Source of the DNA: Paenibacillus humicus NBRC 102415
Lineage (GTDB): Bacteria > Bacillota > Bacilli > Paenibacillales > Paenibacillaceae
NCBI RefSeq assembly: GCF_004000905.1
Contig: NZ_BIMD01000016.1
Span: forward strand, 31,641-95,640
Reading direction: 5' to 3'
DNA: 64,000 bases
Shown here piece after piece: positions 9,412 to 18,178 of this stretch (within the stretch, counting starts at the first letter, position 1; each line of letters starts with the position of its first letter). Both the position numbers and the translations under genes were made by a program. The notes under the pieces are model-generated. The model saw only the letters and a list, made by a program, of their open reading frames with translations, was not told the DNA's origin and did no database searches.

Positions 9412-10358
9412 ATGGAAAGCAAGTGCATCGCTATATCCAGAAGTACGCGGAGGCGACCGGATGCCGGATCGTCGAGAAATCCCCTTCCCATCTGACGGTG
9501 AAGCTGTCGCCGCAGGCGGACAGGGAGCTGACGAACCGTCCTTATTACTGGAGCTATGTCGACCGTGCCGGCGTGGAGCCGGAGACGATGACCTATCTGT
9601 TCGTGACCGACCGTTCGCGGTACGAGGAGCTTGCAAGAGAGCGCGAGGAAAGCGAGGCCCGGGCGCAGCAGTCCGCGAATCCGATGGAGCAGGCGGCCCA
9701 GAGCGCTCTCGGCCGCTCCATCGGATTTGTCCACAGCTCCGTCTCCGGCGTCCGCACGCCCCGAGAGGACATGTATTTCGGCGCGCGCAAGCTCGATCAG
9801 CTGTTCGAGGCCGCACGCACGGGAGGCAGCTTCGTCTATTTGTTCCAGGAGCCGGAGCGCCGCTCGCTCCATCCCACGGAATCGGTCGCGTACACCGCTT
9901 GGCTCGGAGTCAATCTGCGGGTGGAATTCGCCTGCGACATGAAGCGCGAGGAAATTCATTCCTTCGGCGTTTCTCTCGCGACCGGCGCCGTCGTCGAGCG
10001 TTTCCACGAGCGGCTGATCGACCTCAGGATGACGCCAAGGCTGCCCGCCAATGTGCATACGGCCAAAAACGGCATCACCCTCGGCAAAGCGATGGGCCTG
10101 ATCGAGTCTTCGCTCGAGCGCAAGCTCAGGGGAGCGGATTTCTCCTGGGCCGAAGCCGCCTCGCGTCGTCTAGAGGAAGAGCTTGAGATTGTCGCCCACT
10201 ATTACGATCGCCTGCTGGAATCTGCGGAGGAGGAGCAGCGAGCCGCTGTCGAGGAGCAATATGCGACCCGGAAGGAAGAAATCCGCTGGCAGTTCGAGCC
10301 CAGGGTAACGGCTTCCTCGATCAACTGCGGCATTTTCCATCTGGAAGGCATCGAGTGA
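9408..10358 (+). CDS. yqhG: YqhG-family protein
   Basis: A 316-residue protein recognised as the YqhG family from its sequence and its position directly after an SNF2 helicase, with an ATGA overlap. It has no signal peptide or membrane segment. The N-terminal half includes a WSYVDRAGVEPETMTYLF-type segment and the C-terminal 80 residues are charged and helical (LEEELEIVAHYYDRLLESAEEEQ). Function is unknown. The fixed pairing with the helicase suggests the two act together, which is an inference. Confidence 0.85.
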   Translation: MNGKQVHRYIQKYAEATGCRIVEKSPSHLTVKLSPQADRELTNRPYYWSYVDRAGVEPETMTYLFVTDRSRYEELAREREESEARAQQSANPMEQAAQSALGRSIGFVHSSVSGVRTPREDMYFGARKLDQLFEAARTGGSFVYLFQEPERRSLHPTESVAYTAWLGVNLRVEFACDMKREEIHSFGVSLATGAVVERFHERLIDLRMTPRLPANVHTAKNGITLGKAMGLIESSLERKLRGADFSWAEAASRRLEEELEIVAHYYDRLLESAEEEQRAAVEEQYATRKEEIRWQFEPRVTASSINCGIFHLEGIE

Positions 10359-10510
10359 CAGCAATCTCCCGGGTCGGCCCGATCTCGCCAATAATAGCGG
10401 TCGTTTGCGCGACAGAATGCAGCATTCTTCTCGCGCGTGCCGCTCTACAATCAAGTAGACAAGCTTCGGAATCATGCATGCTGTCACCCTATAGCGGATA
10501 CGAGAGGGGG

Positions 10511-11446
10511 ATGTTGAAAAAAATGAGAAGAAGATCTGCAAGCGCCGCATCAACCGCAATCGCGGTTTTGCTTTGCGTCCTGTTCCTGGCGAATGCTGCG
10601 GCCCATGCCGCGGCTCCGGCGTCTTCCGCTCCCGGATTGGCGGAACAAGCCGAAGCCTGGCGGGCGGCGCTGTCCGCCCAACCCGAATTTGCCGGCTGGA
10701 AGGGCGCCCGCGCCGTCATCGAGCCTCTCGGCCCAGGCACCCATTCATGGCTCGTGACCCTGGATAAAGCCGGACGGACAGCCGGATATATGATTATCAG
10801 CGCCAGGCAGCCGGATGGATATTCGCTTGGAGAATACGGGGCGGGTTCCTACCCGCTCTATTCATCCGCCCTGCTTCAAAAGAAGCTCAAGGAGCAGAAT
10901 GTGGCGGCTGCCGAAATGTCGAGGCTCTACGCCTCGCCTGCCGCAGCCGTATGGCGGATCGTGAGCCGAGACCGCGAAGTCCTCTACGCCGACGCCTGGA
11001 CAGGAGAAATCCTCCCCCTCTCCGACGGAGACTGGGCCAAGCAGTTGAAAGCCTTGTCCTCATCGGATGCCAGCGCATCCGAAAACGAAAAAAAGACAAC
11101 GCTGGCGTTGTCTTCCTCGTCTGCGGTACCGCCGACCAAAACGGCGGTAGCGTATGCCCGGACGCTCCGCTCATCCGATCCGATGCAGCGGCTGAGCTGG
11201 CTCCTGTCCAAGCCGATCGGCAGCCCGACCCCCGGCTCTCTCTCTTCCATTCTCAAATCGGGACGCCCGCTGGATTACGCATCCGAGCTGTATGGCGGCA
11301 AGGTGCTTCAGGTCTGGCAGGCAGCCGGCCTTCACCGCTGGACGACGGGACAAGCCTATGCTTCCTTCGTCAACACGGAATCGGCCGCCAAGCGATACAT
11401 CACGCTTGAGCAGGCTCTGCTCGCAGGCCATTTCTACCGCGTCTGA
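10511..11446 (+). CDS. Secreted protein of unknown function, PepSY-like region
   Basis: The likely start is ATG 10511, directly after GAGAGGGGG (ATG 10523 is also possible); upstream codons in the frame have no ribosome site. About 311 residues. The N-terminus is a classical signal peptide: basic KKMRRR, then a hydrophobic AIAVLLCVLFLANAAAHA segment with an Ala-x-Ala-type cleavage region. Further on, segments such as TAGYMIISARQPDGY and AAVWRIV..LYADAWTGEIL resemble PepSY-type domains. The C-terminal 100 residues carry no motif I recognise. It is probably exported. No function is assigned. Confidence 0.75.
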   Translation: MLKKMRRRSASAASTAIAVLLCVLFLANAAAHAAAPASSAPGLAEQAEAWRAALSAQPEFAGWKGARAVIEPLGPGTHSWLVTLDKAGRTAGYMIISARQPDGYSLGEYGAGSYPLYSSALLQKKLKEQNVAAAEMSRLYASPAAAVWRIVSRDREVLYADAWTGEILPLSDGDWAKQLKALSSSDASASENEKKTTLALSSSSAVPPTKTAVAYARTLRSSDPMQRLSWLLSKPIGSPTPGSLSSILKSGRPLDYASELYGGKVLQVWQAAGLHRWTTGQAYASFVNTESAAKRYITLEQALLAGHFYRV

Positions 11447-11485
11447 GCAGAGAATGCCGAAGCGGATCCCTTTTCAGAGCGGCAA

Positions 11486-11677
11486 TCATCCCTCTTTGCG
11501 GCGGAGCCCTCTGAACCAGATCAGCATGCTCATGCCAGGGACGCCGAACCAGCGCGTCAGCCAAGGCTCCTTGGCCTGCTTATGATCGCTGCGCTTCTGC
11601 TTGCGTACATCACGGGGCGTTTCCACATAGACAACCAGCTTCTCGGTCATATATTTGATCCAATCTTCAGGGTCCAT
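11486..11677 (-). CDS. yqzE: YqzE-family small protein
   Basis: A 63-residue protein with the YqzE-family pattern: an N-terminal DxxxYMTEKLVVYVETP segment, a charged middle (RDVRKQKRSDHKQ) and a hydrophobic tail WLTRWFGVPGMSMLIWF ending in basic residues. In Bacillus yqzE lies near yqhG and the comG region, which agrees with this position. A strong AGGAGG precedes the ATG. It is probably membrane-associated; function unknown. Confidence 0.8.
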   Translation of the reverse strand: MDPEDWIKYMTEKLVVYVETPRDVRKQKRSDHKQAKEPWLTRWFGVPGMSMLIWFRGLRRKEG

Positions 11678-11801
11678 CGTTGTCGCCTCCTCTTTATGCG
11701 CTTAGTATGTCCGATAACTTCTTGGCGCAAACGCGAATAGTCCTGCCTGATTGCGGCAAAGTATAAAGGTTCGGACAACTTTGCCTTATGGAGGATTGCA
11801 A

Positions 11802-12518
11802 ATGGATTTGCGATGGATCGCAGCCGCGGCGCTTGCGGCAGCCCTGGTTCTCCAACCGGGGGCAGCGGCAGCCGCTTCCCTTTCCGACTCGCCGGATTCC
11901 GATCCTGCCGGTCCCCGGTACAAAGGGGCGCTCCCCTATGCCGAAGTACTCATCGATGCCGGCCATGGGGGCATCGATGGCGGCACTTCCTTTGAGGATG
12001 TGCTGGAGAAGGACATCAATCTGGCTGTCGGCAAAAAACTGCTGGCGAGCCTGCAGCAAAAAGGGATCAGCGCCGTCTTGAACCGCAGCTCCGACTACGC
12101 GCTCAGCGAGGAGAACCGCTGGCATCCGAGCCGGTCCCGCCATCAGCGGGATTTGTCCCAGCGGCGCCAGCTGACAGAGGAAATCCACACCGGCCTGCTC
12201 GTCAGCCTGCATGTGAACTGGTCCCGCAGAGCCGCCGCGCGGGGACCGGTCGTGCTTCATCAAGAGGGCGGCGAAAGCGTGCTGCTGGCGTTATGCATCC
12301 AGGACTCCCTGAACCGGCAGCAAAAAACGAATGAGCTGCCCCGTGCGGGCAGCCCATTCTATCTGCTCAATACGGTCAAGCAGCCTGCCGTCATCGTGGA
12401 AATGGGCTTCATCAGCAACGAGGGGGACAGGTCCATGCTGACTTCGCGGGAAGGCCAGGAGCAGGTAGCCGAAGCCGTCGCGTCAGGGCTTCGGCAATAT
12501 AAGCTGCTCTTCCGCTGA
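11802..12518 (+). CDS. N-acetylmuramoyl-L-alanine amidase (Amidase_3)
   Basis: A 238-residue exported cell-wall hydrolase that cuts the bond between muramic acid and the stem peptide. The start is ATG 11802, eight bases after GGAGG. A signal peptide (MDLRWIAAAALAAALVLQP to AAAAA) precedes the Amidase_3 domain. Zinc-site and catalytic landmarks: DAGHGGIDGG near residue 50, ILNRSSDY-type segment, SLHVN near residue 133 and VIVEMGFISN near residue 193. It lacks SPOR or SH3 wall-binding repeats. Its last 36 bases overlap the 3' end of the convergent deacetylase gene. Confidence 0.88.
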   Translation: MDLRWIAAAALAAALVLQPGAAAAASLSDSPDSDPAGPRYKGALPYAEVLIDAGHGGIDGGTSFEDVLEKDINLAVGKKLLASLQQKGISAVLNRSSDYALSEENRWHPSRSRHQRDLSQRRQLTEEIHTGLLVSLHVNWSRRAAARGPVVLHQEGGESVLLALCIQDSLNRQQKTNELPRAGSPFYLLNTVKQPAVIVEMGFISNEGDRSMLTSREGQEQVAEAVASGLRQYKLLFR

Positions 12519-13274
12519 TGCCGGAACAAGCTCGGACAGCCGGACGAACCGGGTCGTGCCCGCCATGCGGCCGGCTGCCCGGGACAGCTCTCCCGAGGTC
12601 ATGAGGCCCGGAGTGCCGACATGCCCGATCGTGATGCTGTCCGCCTGACCGGCGGCCAGCTTTTTTAATTTTTCCACTTGTCTGGCGATATGGCCGGCTT
12701 CATACACATCGTCCAAAAAGACGTCGTTGCGCAGGACGGGAACCCCGATTTCAGCCGCGACTTTCGACACGACCGTCTTGAAGGTCGTCCGGCTGTCCAG
12801 GAAAAACAGCCCCCGCTCCTTGCATACCTGCAAGACGATCCGCATGATGCGCTCATCGGCCGTAATCTTGCTGCCCATATGGTTGTTCATGCCGGCCGCA
12901 TGAGGCACATCGTCGATCGCCTTCTGCACCGCGAGGCGAACCTGCTCGTCGGTCATGCTGCTGAACAGCGCTCCCGGCCCCAGCCACTCCGGCTTGCCCT
13001 TGTTCGGCTCCATCGGCATATGGACGATGACATCCAGGCCGAGGCCATGCGCCTTCTCCGCGTCGGCATGCGTGGAGGGCATGAAGGGCATGATCGCGGC
13101 CGTAATCGGTACCGGCAGCTTGAACATCTCCTCCGTACCCTTCATGTTGTTGCCGAAGTCGTCAATGACGACGGCCACCCGATGCGGCGGACCCGCCGAT
13201 ACATGCTGCTGCGGCAACAGCCCGATTGCAAGCATGCCGGCCGCCGCGGCTTTCCAGATTGCGTTCCTCATCAT
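12483..13274 (-). CDS. Divergent polysaccharide deacetylase (YibQ-like)
   Basis: A 263-residue protein of the divergent polysaccharide deacetylase family. It has an N-terminal signal peptide (MRNAIWKAAAAGMLAIGLLP) and then the family core: VAVVIDDFGNN near residue 35 with the acidic pair, ITAAIMPF, VIVHMPMEP near 88, NNHMGSKIT near 130 and LFFLDSRTT near 157. It is probably exported, though its enzyme activity is not established for the family. It is convergent with the amidase gene and the two coding regions share 36 bases. A cell-envelope function for both is reasonable. Confidence 0.85.
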   Translation of the reverse strand: MMRNAIWKAAAAGMLAIGLLPQQHVSAGPPHRVAVVIDDFGNNMKGTEEMFKLPVPITAAIMPFMPSTHADAEKAHGLGLDVIVHMPMEPNKGKPEWLGPGALFSSMTDEQVRLAVQKAIDDVPHAAGMNNHMGSKITADERIMRIVLQVCKERGLFFLDSRTTFKTVVSKVAAEIGVPVLRNDVFLDDVYEAGHIARQVEKLKKLAAGQADSITIGHVGTPGLMTSGELSRAAGRMAGTTRFVRLSELVPASAEEQLILPKP

Positions 13275-13417
13275 TCAGCACCCCCTGAAGGTTTCCCCTT
13301 CATTTTGCAGAGAAGGGATGCGTTTTATGTAAGGAGAAATCTGGCCTCTGTTCCTATGGGCATCCCTCCTGGCCAGAGGCATATCGGCTATAGTTAACTC
13401 CAGCCTTTTACTGGAAC

Positions 13418-13449
13418 AAAAAAAGCCTTTCCCCTGAAGGGAAAGGCTT
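13418..13449 (-). terminator. Terminator of tRNA-Leu
   Basis: On the minus strand AAGCCTTTCCC pairs with GGGAAAGGCTT (13439-13449 with 13423-13433), followed by a run of seven U, directly downstream of the tRNA. Confidence 0.85.
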
Positions 13450-13455
13450 CGTTAT

Positions 13456-13538
13456 GCGGTCAAGAGGACTTGAACCTCCACGTCATTGCTGACACTAGAA
13501 CCTGAATCTAGCGCGTCTGCCAATTCCGCCATGACCGC
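13456..13538 (-). tRNA. tRNA-Leu (anticodon CAG)
   Basis: An 83-base class II tRNA on the minus strand. The acceptor arms GCGGTCA and TGACCGC pair, the D-arm is TGGCAGACGCGC, the anticodon stem-loop reads CTAGA-TTCAGGT-TCTAG with anticodon CAG, and there is a long variable arm. CCA is not encoded. The last 51 bases are repeated exactly at 34190-34240. Confidence 0.95.
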
Positions 13539-13650
13539 GAATCACAAGAAATAATATAACACGAGCAACAATTTGATGTCAATACTTTCCCATCTATTTT
13601 TAGATTGAATTTTATTGGGTTTCAATCGGACTTTTCTATCGCCGGATGAA

Positions 13651-13680
13651 TTGACAGCAGCGCCCTGCCGCTCCTATACT
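13651..13680 (+). promoter_or_regulatory. Sigma-A promoter of the sulfonate-type operon
   Basis: TTGACA (13651-13656), an 18-base spacer and TATACT (13675-13680). It is followed by a leader of about 150 bases that contains an intrinsic terminator. No gene is seen in 13541-13840. Confidence 0.7.
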
Positions 13681-13741
13681 TCTAATCAACACTATTCCAC
13701 CTTATTTACTATGATTTATACCCCAGCCGACCGGACCGCCG

Positions 13742-13789
13742 GAGGCTGAAGCTCGCAGCAACGCACCGCTGCCGCTTCAGCCTCTTTTT
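13742..13789 (+). terminator. Intrinsic terminator inside the operon leader
   Basis: GAGGCTGAAGC (13742-13752) pairs perfectly with GCTTCAGCCTC (13774-13784), then TTTTT. No rightward gene lies upstream, so it sits in the 5' leader of the 13841-20406 operon and may act as an attenuator. No known riboswitch was recognised in the roughly 55 bases before it. Confidence 0.7.
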
Positions 13790-13840
13790 GCGGTTACCCG
13801 CAGCAAAACATTCCTTGCAGAAAGAATCGGAGGTTAGCCT

Positions 13841-14956
13841 ATGATCGCTATCAAAGCTCCCTTATTGTATCGAAACGAACCGGCCCTTCTGGAGCAGAAG
13901 GGGCTGCTGGAAGACTGGGAGGGACGAATTGCGGTCATTATAAGCGGAAATACCGCATGGGATCTCGTATCCGCGCAGCTCGCCTCCCGCCTCGGCGAAG
14001 CCCATATCCCTTTCTCCAGGCTGTCGTTCAAAGGGTACTGCACCCAGGAGAAGATCGACCGCTGCTCTCTAGAGGCCGAGCGCCTCAATCCTTCCTTTCT
14101 GATCGGGATCGGCGGCGGCTCCGTCCTTGACCTGACAAAGGCCGTCGGAGACAAGCTCGGCCTCCCGGTCGTGGCAATCCCGACCGTTGCCGCAACATGC
14201 GCGGCCTGGTCTGCTCTAACCGTGCTCTATGACGATGCCGGACGCGCCGCCGGCTACCTGCCTCTCTCGCGTTCTCCCGAGCTGGTGCTGGCCGATGCCC
14301 GCGTTCTCGCCCATGCCCCGCGCCGTTATCTCGCATCCGGCATCGCCGACACGATCGTGAAATGGCATGAGCACGGCGTGAATGCTCCGGCTGGCAAGCA
14401 GCCCGGCCTGGATCTTCAACTGAGCCTTCACGCTGCCCGCCTTGCCCTCGATCTGCTGACCTCCCACTCGGCTCAGGTATATGAAGCAGCCGATGTCCTG
14501 TCTCCTCCGGTCGACGAAGCCTTCAGCCAAACGATAGATGCCGTCATCGTGCTGGCGGGACTGGCAGGAAGCATCCACAGCGGCCGGCGCAGGGCGGCTA
14601 TCGCGCATGCCATTCATGACCGGCTGACATGGTTTCCCGAGACGCAAGGCACGCTGCATGGAGAAAAGGTCGGCTTCGGCCTGCTGTCGCAGCTCGTTCT
14701 CGAGGGCAAAGCCGACGAAGCGGTGTCGCTTGCCGCGCTGTTCCGCCGGATCGGGCTTCCCGTCACGCTGGAGGATCTCGGCTTCAAGCCTTCCCGGCTC
14801 AAGGCGCATCAAGACATCGCCTCCGGCATCCAGCTGCCGGAAGAAGCCAAGGCAGCGCTCGCTTTCGACGCCTCGCCCGCCCGTATCGCCCAGGCGATAG
14901 CCGGAGCGGACGCCATCGGCAGAACGGCCGCAGCCAATCTCATGACCGGCTCGTAA
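13841..14956 (+). CDS. Iron-containing alcohol/glycerol dehydrogenase-like oxidoreductase
   Basis: A 371-residue protein of the GldA/EgsA-type metal-dependent dehydrogenase family. The NAD-binding motif IGIGGGSVLDLTKAVGD lies near residues 89-105. Metal ligands are suggested by GIADTIVKWHE near 168, AIAHAIHDRL near 250 and TLHGEKVGFG near 270. GGAGG is seven bases before the ATG. It is the first gene of the operon with an SsuABC-like importer, so it probably acts on an aldehyde or alcohol derived from the imported compound. The substrate is unknown. Confidence 0.82.
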   Translation: MIAIKAPLLYRNEPALLEQKGLLEDWEGRIAVIISGNTAWDLVSAQLASRLGEAHIPFSRLSFKGYCTQEKIDRCSLEAERLNPSFLIGIGGGSVLDLTKAVGDKLGLPVVAIPTVAATCAAWSALTVLYDDAGRAAGYLPLSRSPELVLADARVLAHAPRRYLASGIADTIVKWHEHGVNAPAGKQPGLDLQLSLHAARLALDLLTSHSAQVYEAADVLSPPVDEAFSQTIDAVIVLAGLAGSIHSGRRRAAIAHAIHDRLTWFPETQGTLHGEKVGFGLLSQLVLEGKADEAVSLAALFRRIGLPVTLEDLGFKPSRLKAHQDIASGIQLPEEAKAALAFDASPARIAQAIAGADAIGRTAAANLMTGS

Positions 14957-15004
14957 CCGGCGCGGCACCCATTCCTTCTTCGCGAAAGGCGGATTGAATT
15001 CCTT

Positions 15005-16060
15005 ATGGCCAACCGGTCCAACCTCACCATCAAGCTTCTCCCTATTCTCCTGCTCTCGGCAGCCTTGGCAGGCTGTTCGGGCAGCAGTTCCGGCTCCTCG
15101 GCTGCCGCCGGCAATACCTCCTCTCCAGGAACGGCCGCTCTTTCTTCAACCGGCTCGCAGGCCGATCTGGGCAAGGTCACCCTGCGGGTGGGACAGACGG
15201 GCTGGGCAAGCCTGGAGCAGGGCTTCAAGGCGGCAGGTGTCGACGACACTCCGTACAAGCTCGAGTTCAGCGTGTTCCAGGGAGGCAACCTGCAGCTGGA
15301 AGCGATCGCGGCCGATCATCTCGATGTCGCCCAGACGAGCGAGATCCCGCCGATCTTCGCTTCCCAATCAGCCGGGGGCGGCAACTTCAAGATCATCGCC
15401 CTCAGCAATTCCAATACGCTGAACCAGGAGGTCGTCGTCCCCAAAGGCTCCCCGCTCAAGCAGCCGGCCGATCTCAAAGGAAAGAAAGTCGCGTTCGTCA
15501 AAGCGACGACGGCTCATTATTTCCTGCTGAAGATTCTCCAGGAAGCCGGATTGTCGTGGAGCGACATCCAGCCGGTGGAGCTGTCCACCGCCGACGGGCT
15601 CAGCGCCCTGCTCAGCGGCAAAGTCGACGCGCTGGCAAGCTACGGGAACTCCATCATTACGGCTCATGAGAACGGAGCTTCGACTCTCGCCAGCGCGAAG
15701 GATATCCTCTCCGGCAATTTCCCGATCGAAGCGACTCCGGCCGCGATCGCGGATCCGGGCAAGCATGCCGCGATCGCCGACTTTTTGAACCGCTTGAACC
15801 GCTATCAGGAATGGACGCGCCAGAACAAGGAGAAATGGGCGGAAATTACGGCCGCCGCCACCCATCAGGATCCGGAGACGGCGCTGAAGACGCTGGAGGA
15901 AGGAGAGGCCCAGCGTCCGTCCAAGGTGCTTCCGGTCACGCCGGAAGCGATCGCGTCCAATCAGGATGTGGCGGATGCGCTGCAGACTGTCGGCCTTTTG
16001 AAAGCCAACGTGGATGTGAGCTCGTTCTTCAGCGATGCGTTCGCATCGGAAATCAAGTAA
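15005..16060 (+). CDS. Aliphatic sulfonate-type ABC transporter substrate-binding lipoprotein
   Basis: A 351-residue lipoprotein: a signal peptide ending in lipobox LAGC at residues 21-24, a Ser/Gly-rich linker, then an SsuA/NMT1-type periplasmic-binding fold (VTLRVGQTGW, LDVAQTSEIPPIFA, VVVPKGSPLKQPADLKGKKVAF). It would be anchored outside the membrane and deliver a sulfonate, taurine or related organosulfur compound to the permease. It is followed directly by the permease and ATPase genes. The ligand is inferred from family only; nitrate and thiamine-precursor binders are related. Confidence 0.88.
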   Translation: MANRSNLTIKLLPILLLSAALAGCSGSSSGSSAAAGNTSSPGTAALSSTGSQADLGKVTLRVGQTGWASLEQGFKAAGVDDTPYKLEFSVFQGGNLQLEAIAADHLDVAQTSEIPPIFASQSAGGGNFKIIALSNSNTLNQEVVVPKGSPLKQPADLKGKKVAFVKATTAHYFLLKILQEAGLSWSDIQPVELSTADGLSALLSGKVDALASYGNSIITAHENGASTLASAKDILSGNFPIEATPAAIADPGKHAAIADFLNRLNRYQEWTRQNKEKWAEITAAATHQDPETALKTLEEGEAQRPSKVLPVTPEAIASNQDVADALQTVGLLKANVDVSSFFSDAFASEIK

Positions 16061-16076
16061 AGGAGCCCTGGCAGCC

Positions 16077-16859
16077 ATGAACCGTACCGCCTCCCCGCGC
16101 CGGCGCGACGTCATCCTTCCCTGGACGCTTCCCGTCCTCATCCTTGCCCTCTGGCAGGTGTCCACGTCAGCGGGCTGGATTGCGGAGCGCACCCTCCCTC
16201 AGCCTCTGCGCGTGGCGGAAACGCTGGCGGATACGATCCGCAGCGGCGTGCTTCTGCACAATCTCGGCATCAGCGCGATGCGGGCCATGCTCGGCTTCCT
16301 CATCGGCGGCGGAATCGGCTTCGCCCTCGGACTGATGAACGGATTGTCCAAGACCGCGGAGAAGGCGACGGACTCCTCGATCCAGATGATCCGCAACATC
16401 CCGCTGTTCGCCCTCCTCCCCTTGTTCATCATCTGGTTCGGCATCGGCGAGGAGATCAAGCTTGCGCTCGTATCGCTCGGCGTCTTTTTCCCGGTCTATC
16501 TCAATACGTTCCACGGCATCCGCTCGGTCGATCCCGGGCTGATCGAGATGGGCAAAGTCTACCGAATGAGCAGGCGCTCCTTGTACGCCCACATCGTCTT
16601 GCCGGGCGCGCTGCCCTCCATTCTCGTCGGCGTGAGATACGCCCTGGGCATCACCTGGCTCGTCCTCATCGTTGCGGAGACGGTCGCTGCGGATGCCGGC
16701 ATCGGATACATGGCCATGAACGCCAGGGAATTTTTCCAGCTGGACGTCATTGTGCTCAGCATCGTCATTTACGCCCTGCTCGGCAAGCTGTCCGACAGCC
16801 TCGCCAAGCGGCTTGAAAAGCGGTTCCTGAAATGGAACCCGACCTATGTTCCCCGTTAA
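16077..16859 (+). CDS. SsuC-like ABC transporter permease
   Basis: A 260-residue inner-membrane permease with about six hydrophobic segments and the cytoplasmic EAA-type loop ([29 protein letters not shown]). ATG 16077 is chosen because AAAGGAG lies just upstream; an earlier in-frame ATG overlaps the previous gene. Its end overlaps the ATPase gene by 14 bases. Family: SsuC/TauC/NrtB type. Confidence 0.9.
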   Translation: MNRTASPRRRDVILPWTLPVLILALWQVSTSAGWIAERTLPQPLRVAETLADTIRSGVLLHNLGISAMRAMLGFLIGGGIGFALGLMNGLSKTAEKATDSSIQMIRNIPLFALLPLFIIWFGIGEEIKLALVSLGVFFPVYLNTFHGIRSVDPGLIEMGKVYRMSRRSLYAHIVLPGALPSILVGVRYALGITWLVLIVAETVAADAGIGYMAMNAREFFQLDVIVLSIVIYALLGKLSDSLAKRLEKRFLKWNPTYVPR

Positions 16860-17649
16860 GGAGGCGGCCGGATTGGCCCATGCAGAAAAGAAAGGAATCG
16901 GCTTCGAGCTCCGCCGGCTCGGAATGTCGTTCGACGGAAGGCCGGTCCTGTCGGAGCTGAACCTGTCGGTGAGATCCGGCGAGTTCGTAGCGGTCGTCGG
17001 ACGGAGCGGCTGCGGCAAGAGCACGCTGCTCCGGCTTGTCGCGGGGCTTCAGCAGCCATCGCAGGGAGAGATCGCCTGGGAAGAGGCGCACGCCTCCGGC
17101 ACGCCGGAATATACCCGCGTCCTGTTCCAGGAAGCAAGGCTGCTCCCCTGGAAGTCCGTGCTCGACAACGTCAGGCTCGCGGCAGGCACGGACCGGGATA
17201 CGGCCGCGGACGCCCTTCGCCAAGTCGGGCTCGCTTCCCGCGAGAACGATTGGCCCTCCGTCCTCTCCGGCGGCCAGAGGCAGCGGGTCGCTCTGGCCCG
17301 CGCGCTGGCCAGCCGCCCCCGGCTGCTGCTGCTCGACGAGCCGCTCGGCGCGCTCGACGCGCTGACCCGGATCGAGATGCAGAGCCTGATCGAGTCGCTT
17401 TGGGCCGAATCGGGCTTCACGACGATTCTCGTCACGCATGACGTCAGCGAGGCTGTCGCACTCGCCGACCGGGTGCTGCTGATCGAGGAAGGCCGGATCG
17501 CTCTGGATATTTCCATCGAGCTCGCACGGCCCCGGGAAAGGGACAGCGGGTTCGCCTACTACGAAAATCTGATCTTGAACAAGGTGCTTGGCCGCAAGGA
17601 GGAGCCGCTTCCCCCTGCCGCGCAGCGCAAGCTCAGCTATTCCATCTGA
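16846..17649 (+). CDS. SsuB-like ABC transporter ATPase
   Basis: A 267-residue ATPase that powers the importer. Walker [16 protein letters not shown] near residue 50, Q-loop [11 protein letters not shown], signature [15 protein letters not shown] near 140, Walker [13 protein letters not shown], and the H-switch VTHD. The C-terminal tail RKLSYSI is beyond the usual SsuB end. It overlaps the permease gene, so the three parts are made together. Confidence 0.92.
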   Translation: MFPVKEAAGLAHAEKKGIGFELRRLGMSFDGRPVLSELNLSVRSGEFVAVVGRSGCGKSTLLRLVAGLQQPSQGEIAWEEAHASGTPEYTRVLFQEARLLPWKSVLDNVRLAAGTDRDTAADALRQVGLASRENDWPSVLSGGQRQRVALARALASRPRLLLLDEPLGALDALTRIEMQSLIESLWAESGFTTILVTHDVSEAVALADRVLLIEEGRIALDISIELARPRERDSGFAYYENLILNKVLGRKEEPLPPAAQRKLSYSI

Positions 17650-17689
17650 GATCATCATCATTCATACCCTTGAAAGGCAGGAATCAATA

Positions 17690-18163
17690 ATGTCAACATT
17701 GACAGCAGCTCCGGAAAGCATCTGCTCCCCCGAAGCGGAACAGCTCATCTCGGAGCTGAGCGCCGAGCTCGCCGCCCTATATCAAGTCGAGGACGGATCG
17801 GCAGGCTTCACGCCCGCCGATCTCGACCACCCGAGGGCGGCGCTTGTCGTCGCCCGCATCGGCGGCATCCCCGCCGGATGCGGAGCGCTGCGGCCCCTCG
17901 ACGAGCATGCGGTCGAGGTCAAGCGGGTCTACACCCGCCCCGTATACCGCCGCCAAGGGGTGGCGCTCGCCATTATGGATGAGCTGGAGAGGCTCGCAGC
18001 CGAATTCGGCTACCGCAGCATCAGGCTGCAGACCGGCCCGCTGCAGCCTGAAGCGGTCGCCCTCTATGAACGCTCGGGTTATTACCGCATTCCCCGCTTC
18101 CATGGAGAATGGGACGAAGTGATTGCCTTCCAGAAGGATGTCAAGGTCAACCAGGCCGGTTAA
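17690..18163 (+). CDS. GNAT-family N-acetyltransferase
   Basis: A 157-residue acetyltransferase. The acetyl-CoA-binding motif is VKRVYTRPVYRRQGVALAIM (about residues 79-98) and the late motif ALYERSGYYRI. The ATG at 17690 follows GGCAGGAA; earlier codons in frame overlap the ATPase gene. It acetylates an amino group of an unknown small molecule. Its position between an organosulfur-type importer and a flavin monooxygenase resembles the logic of the Bacillus snaA/snaB pathway, where an S-substituted cysteine is N-acetylated before oxidation. That parallel is an inference. Confidence 0.85.
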   Translation: MSTLTAAPESICSPEAEQLISELSAELAALYQVEDGSAGFTPADLDHPRAALVVARIGGIPAGCGALRPLDEHAVEVKRVYTRPVYRRQGVALAIMDELERLAAEFGYRSIRLQTGPLQPEAVALYERSGYYRIPRFHGEWDEVIAFQKDVKVNQAG

Positions 18164-18178
18164 ACGAGGAGATGCCGC

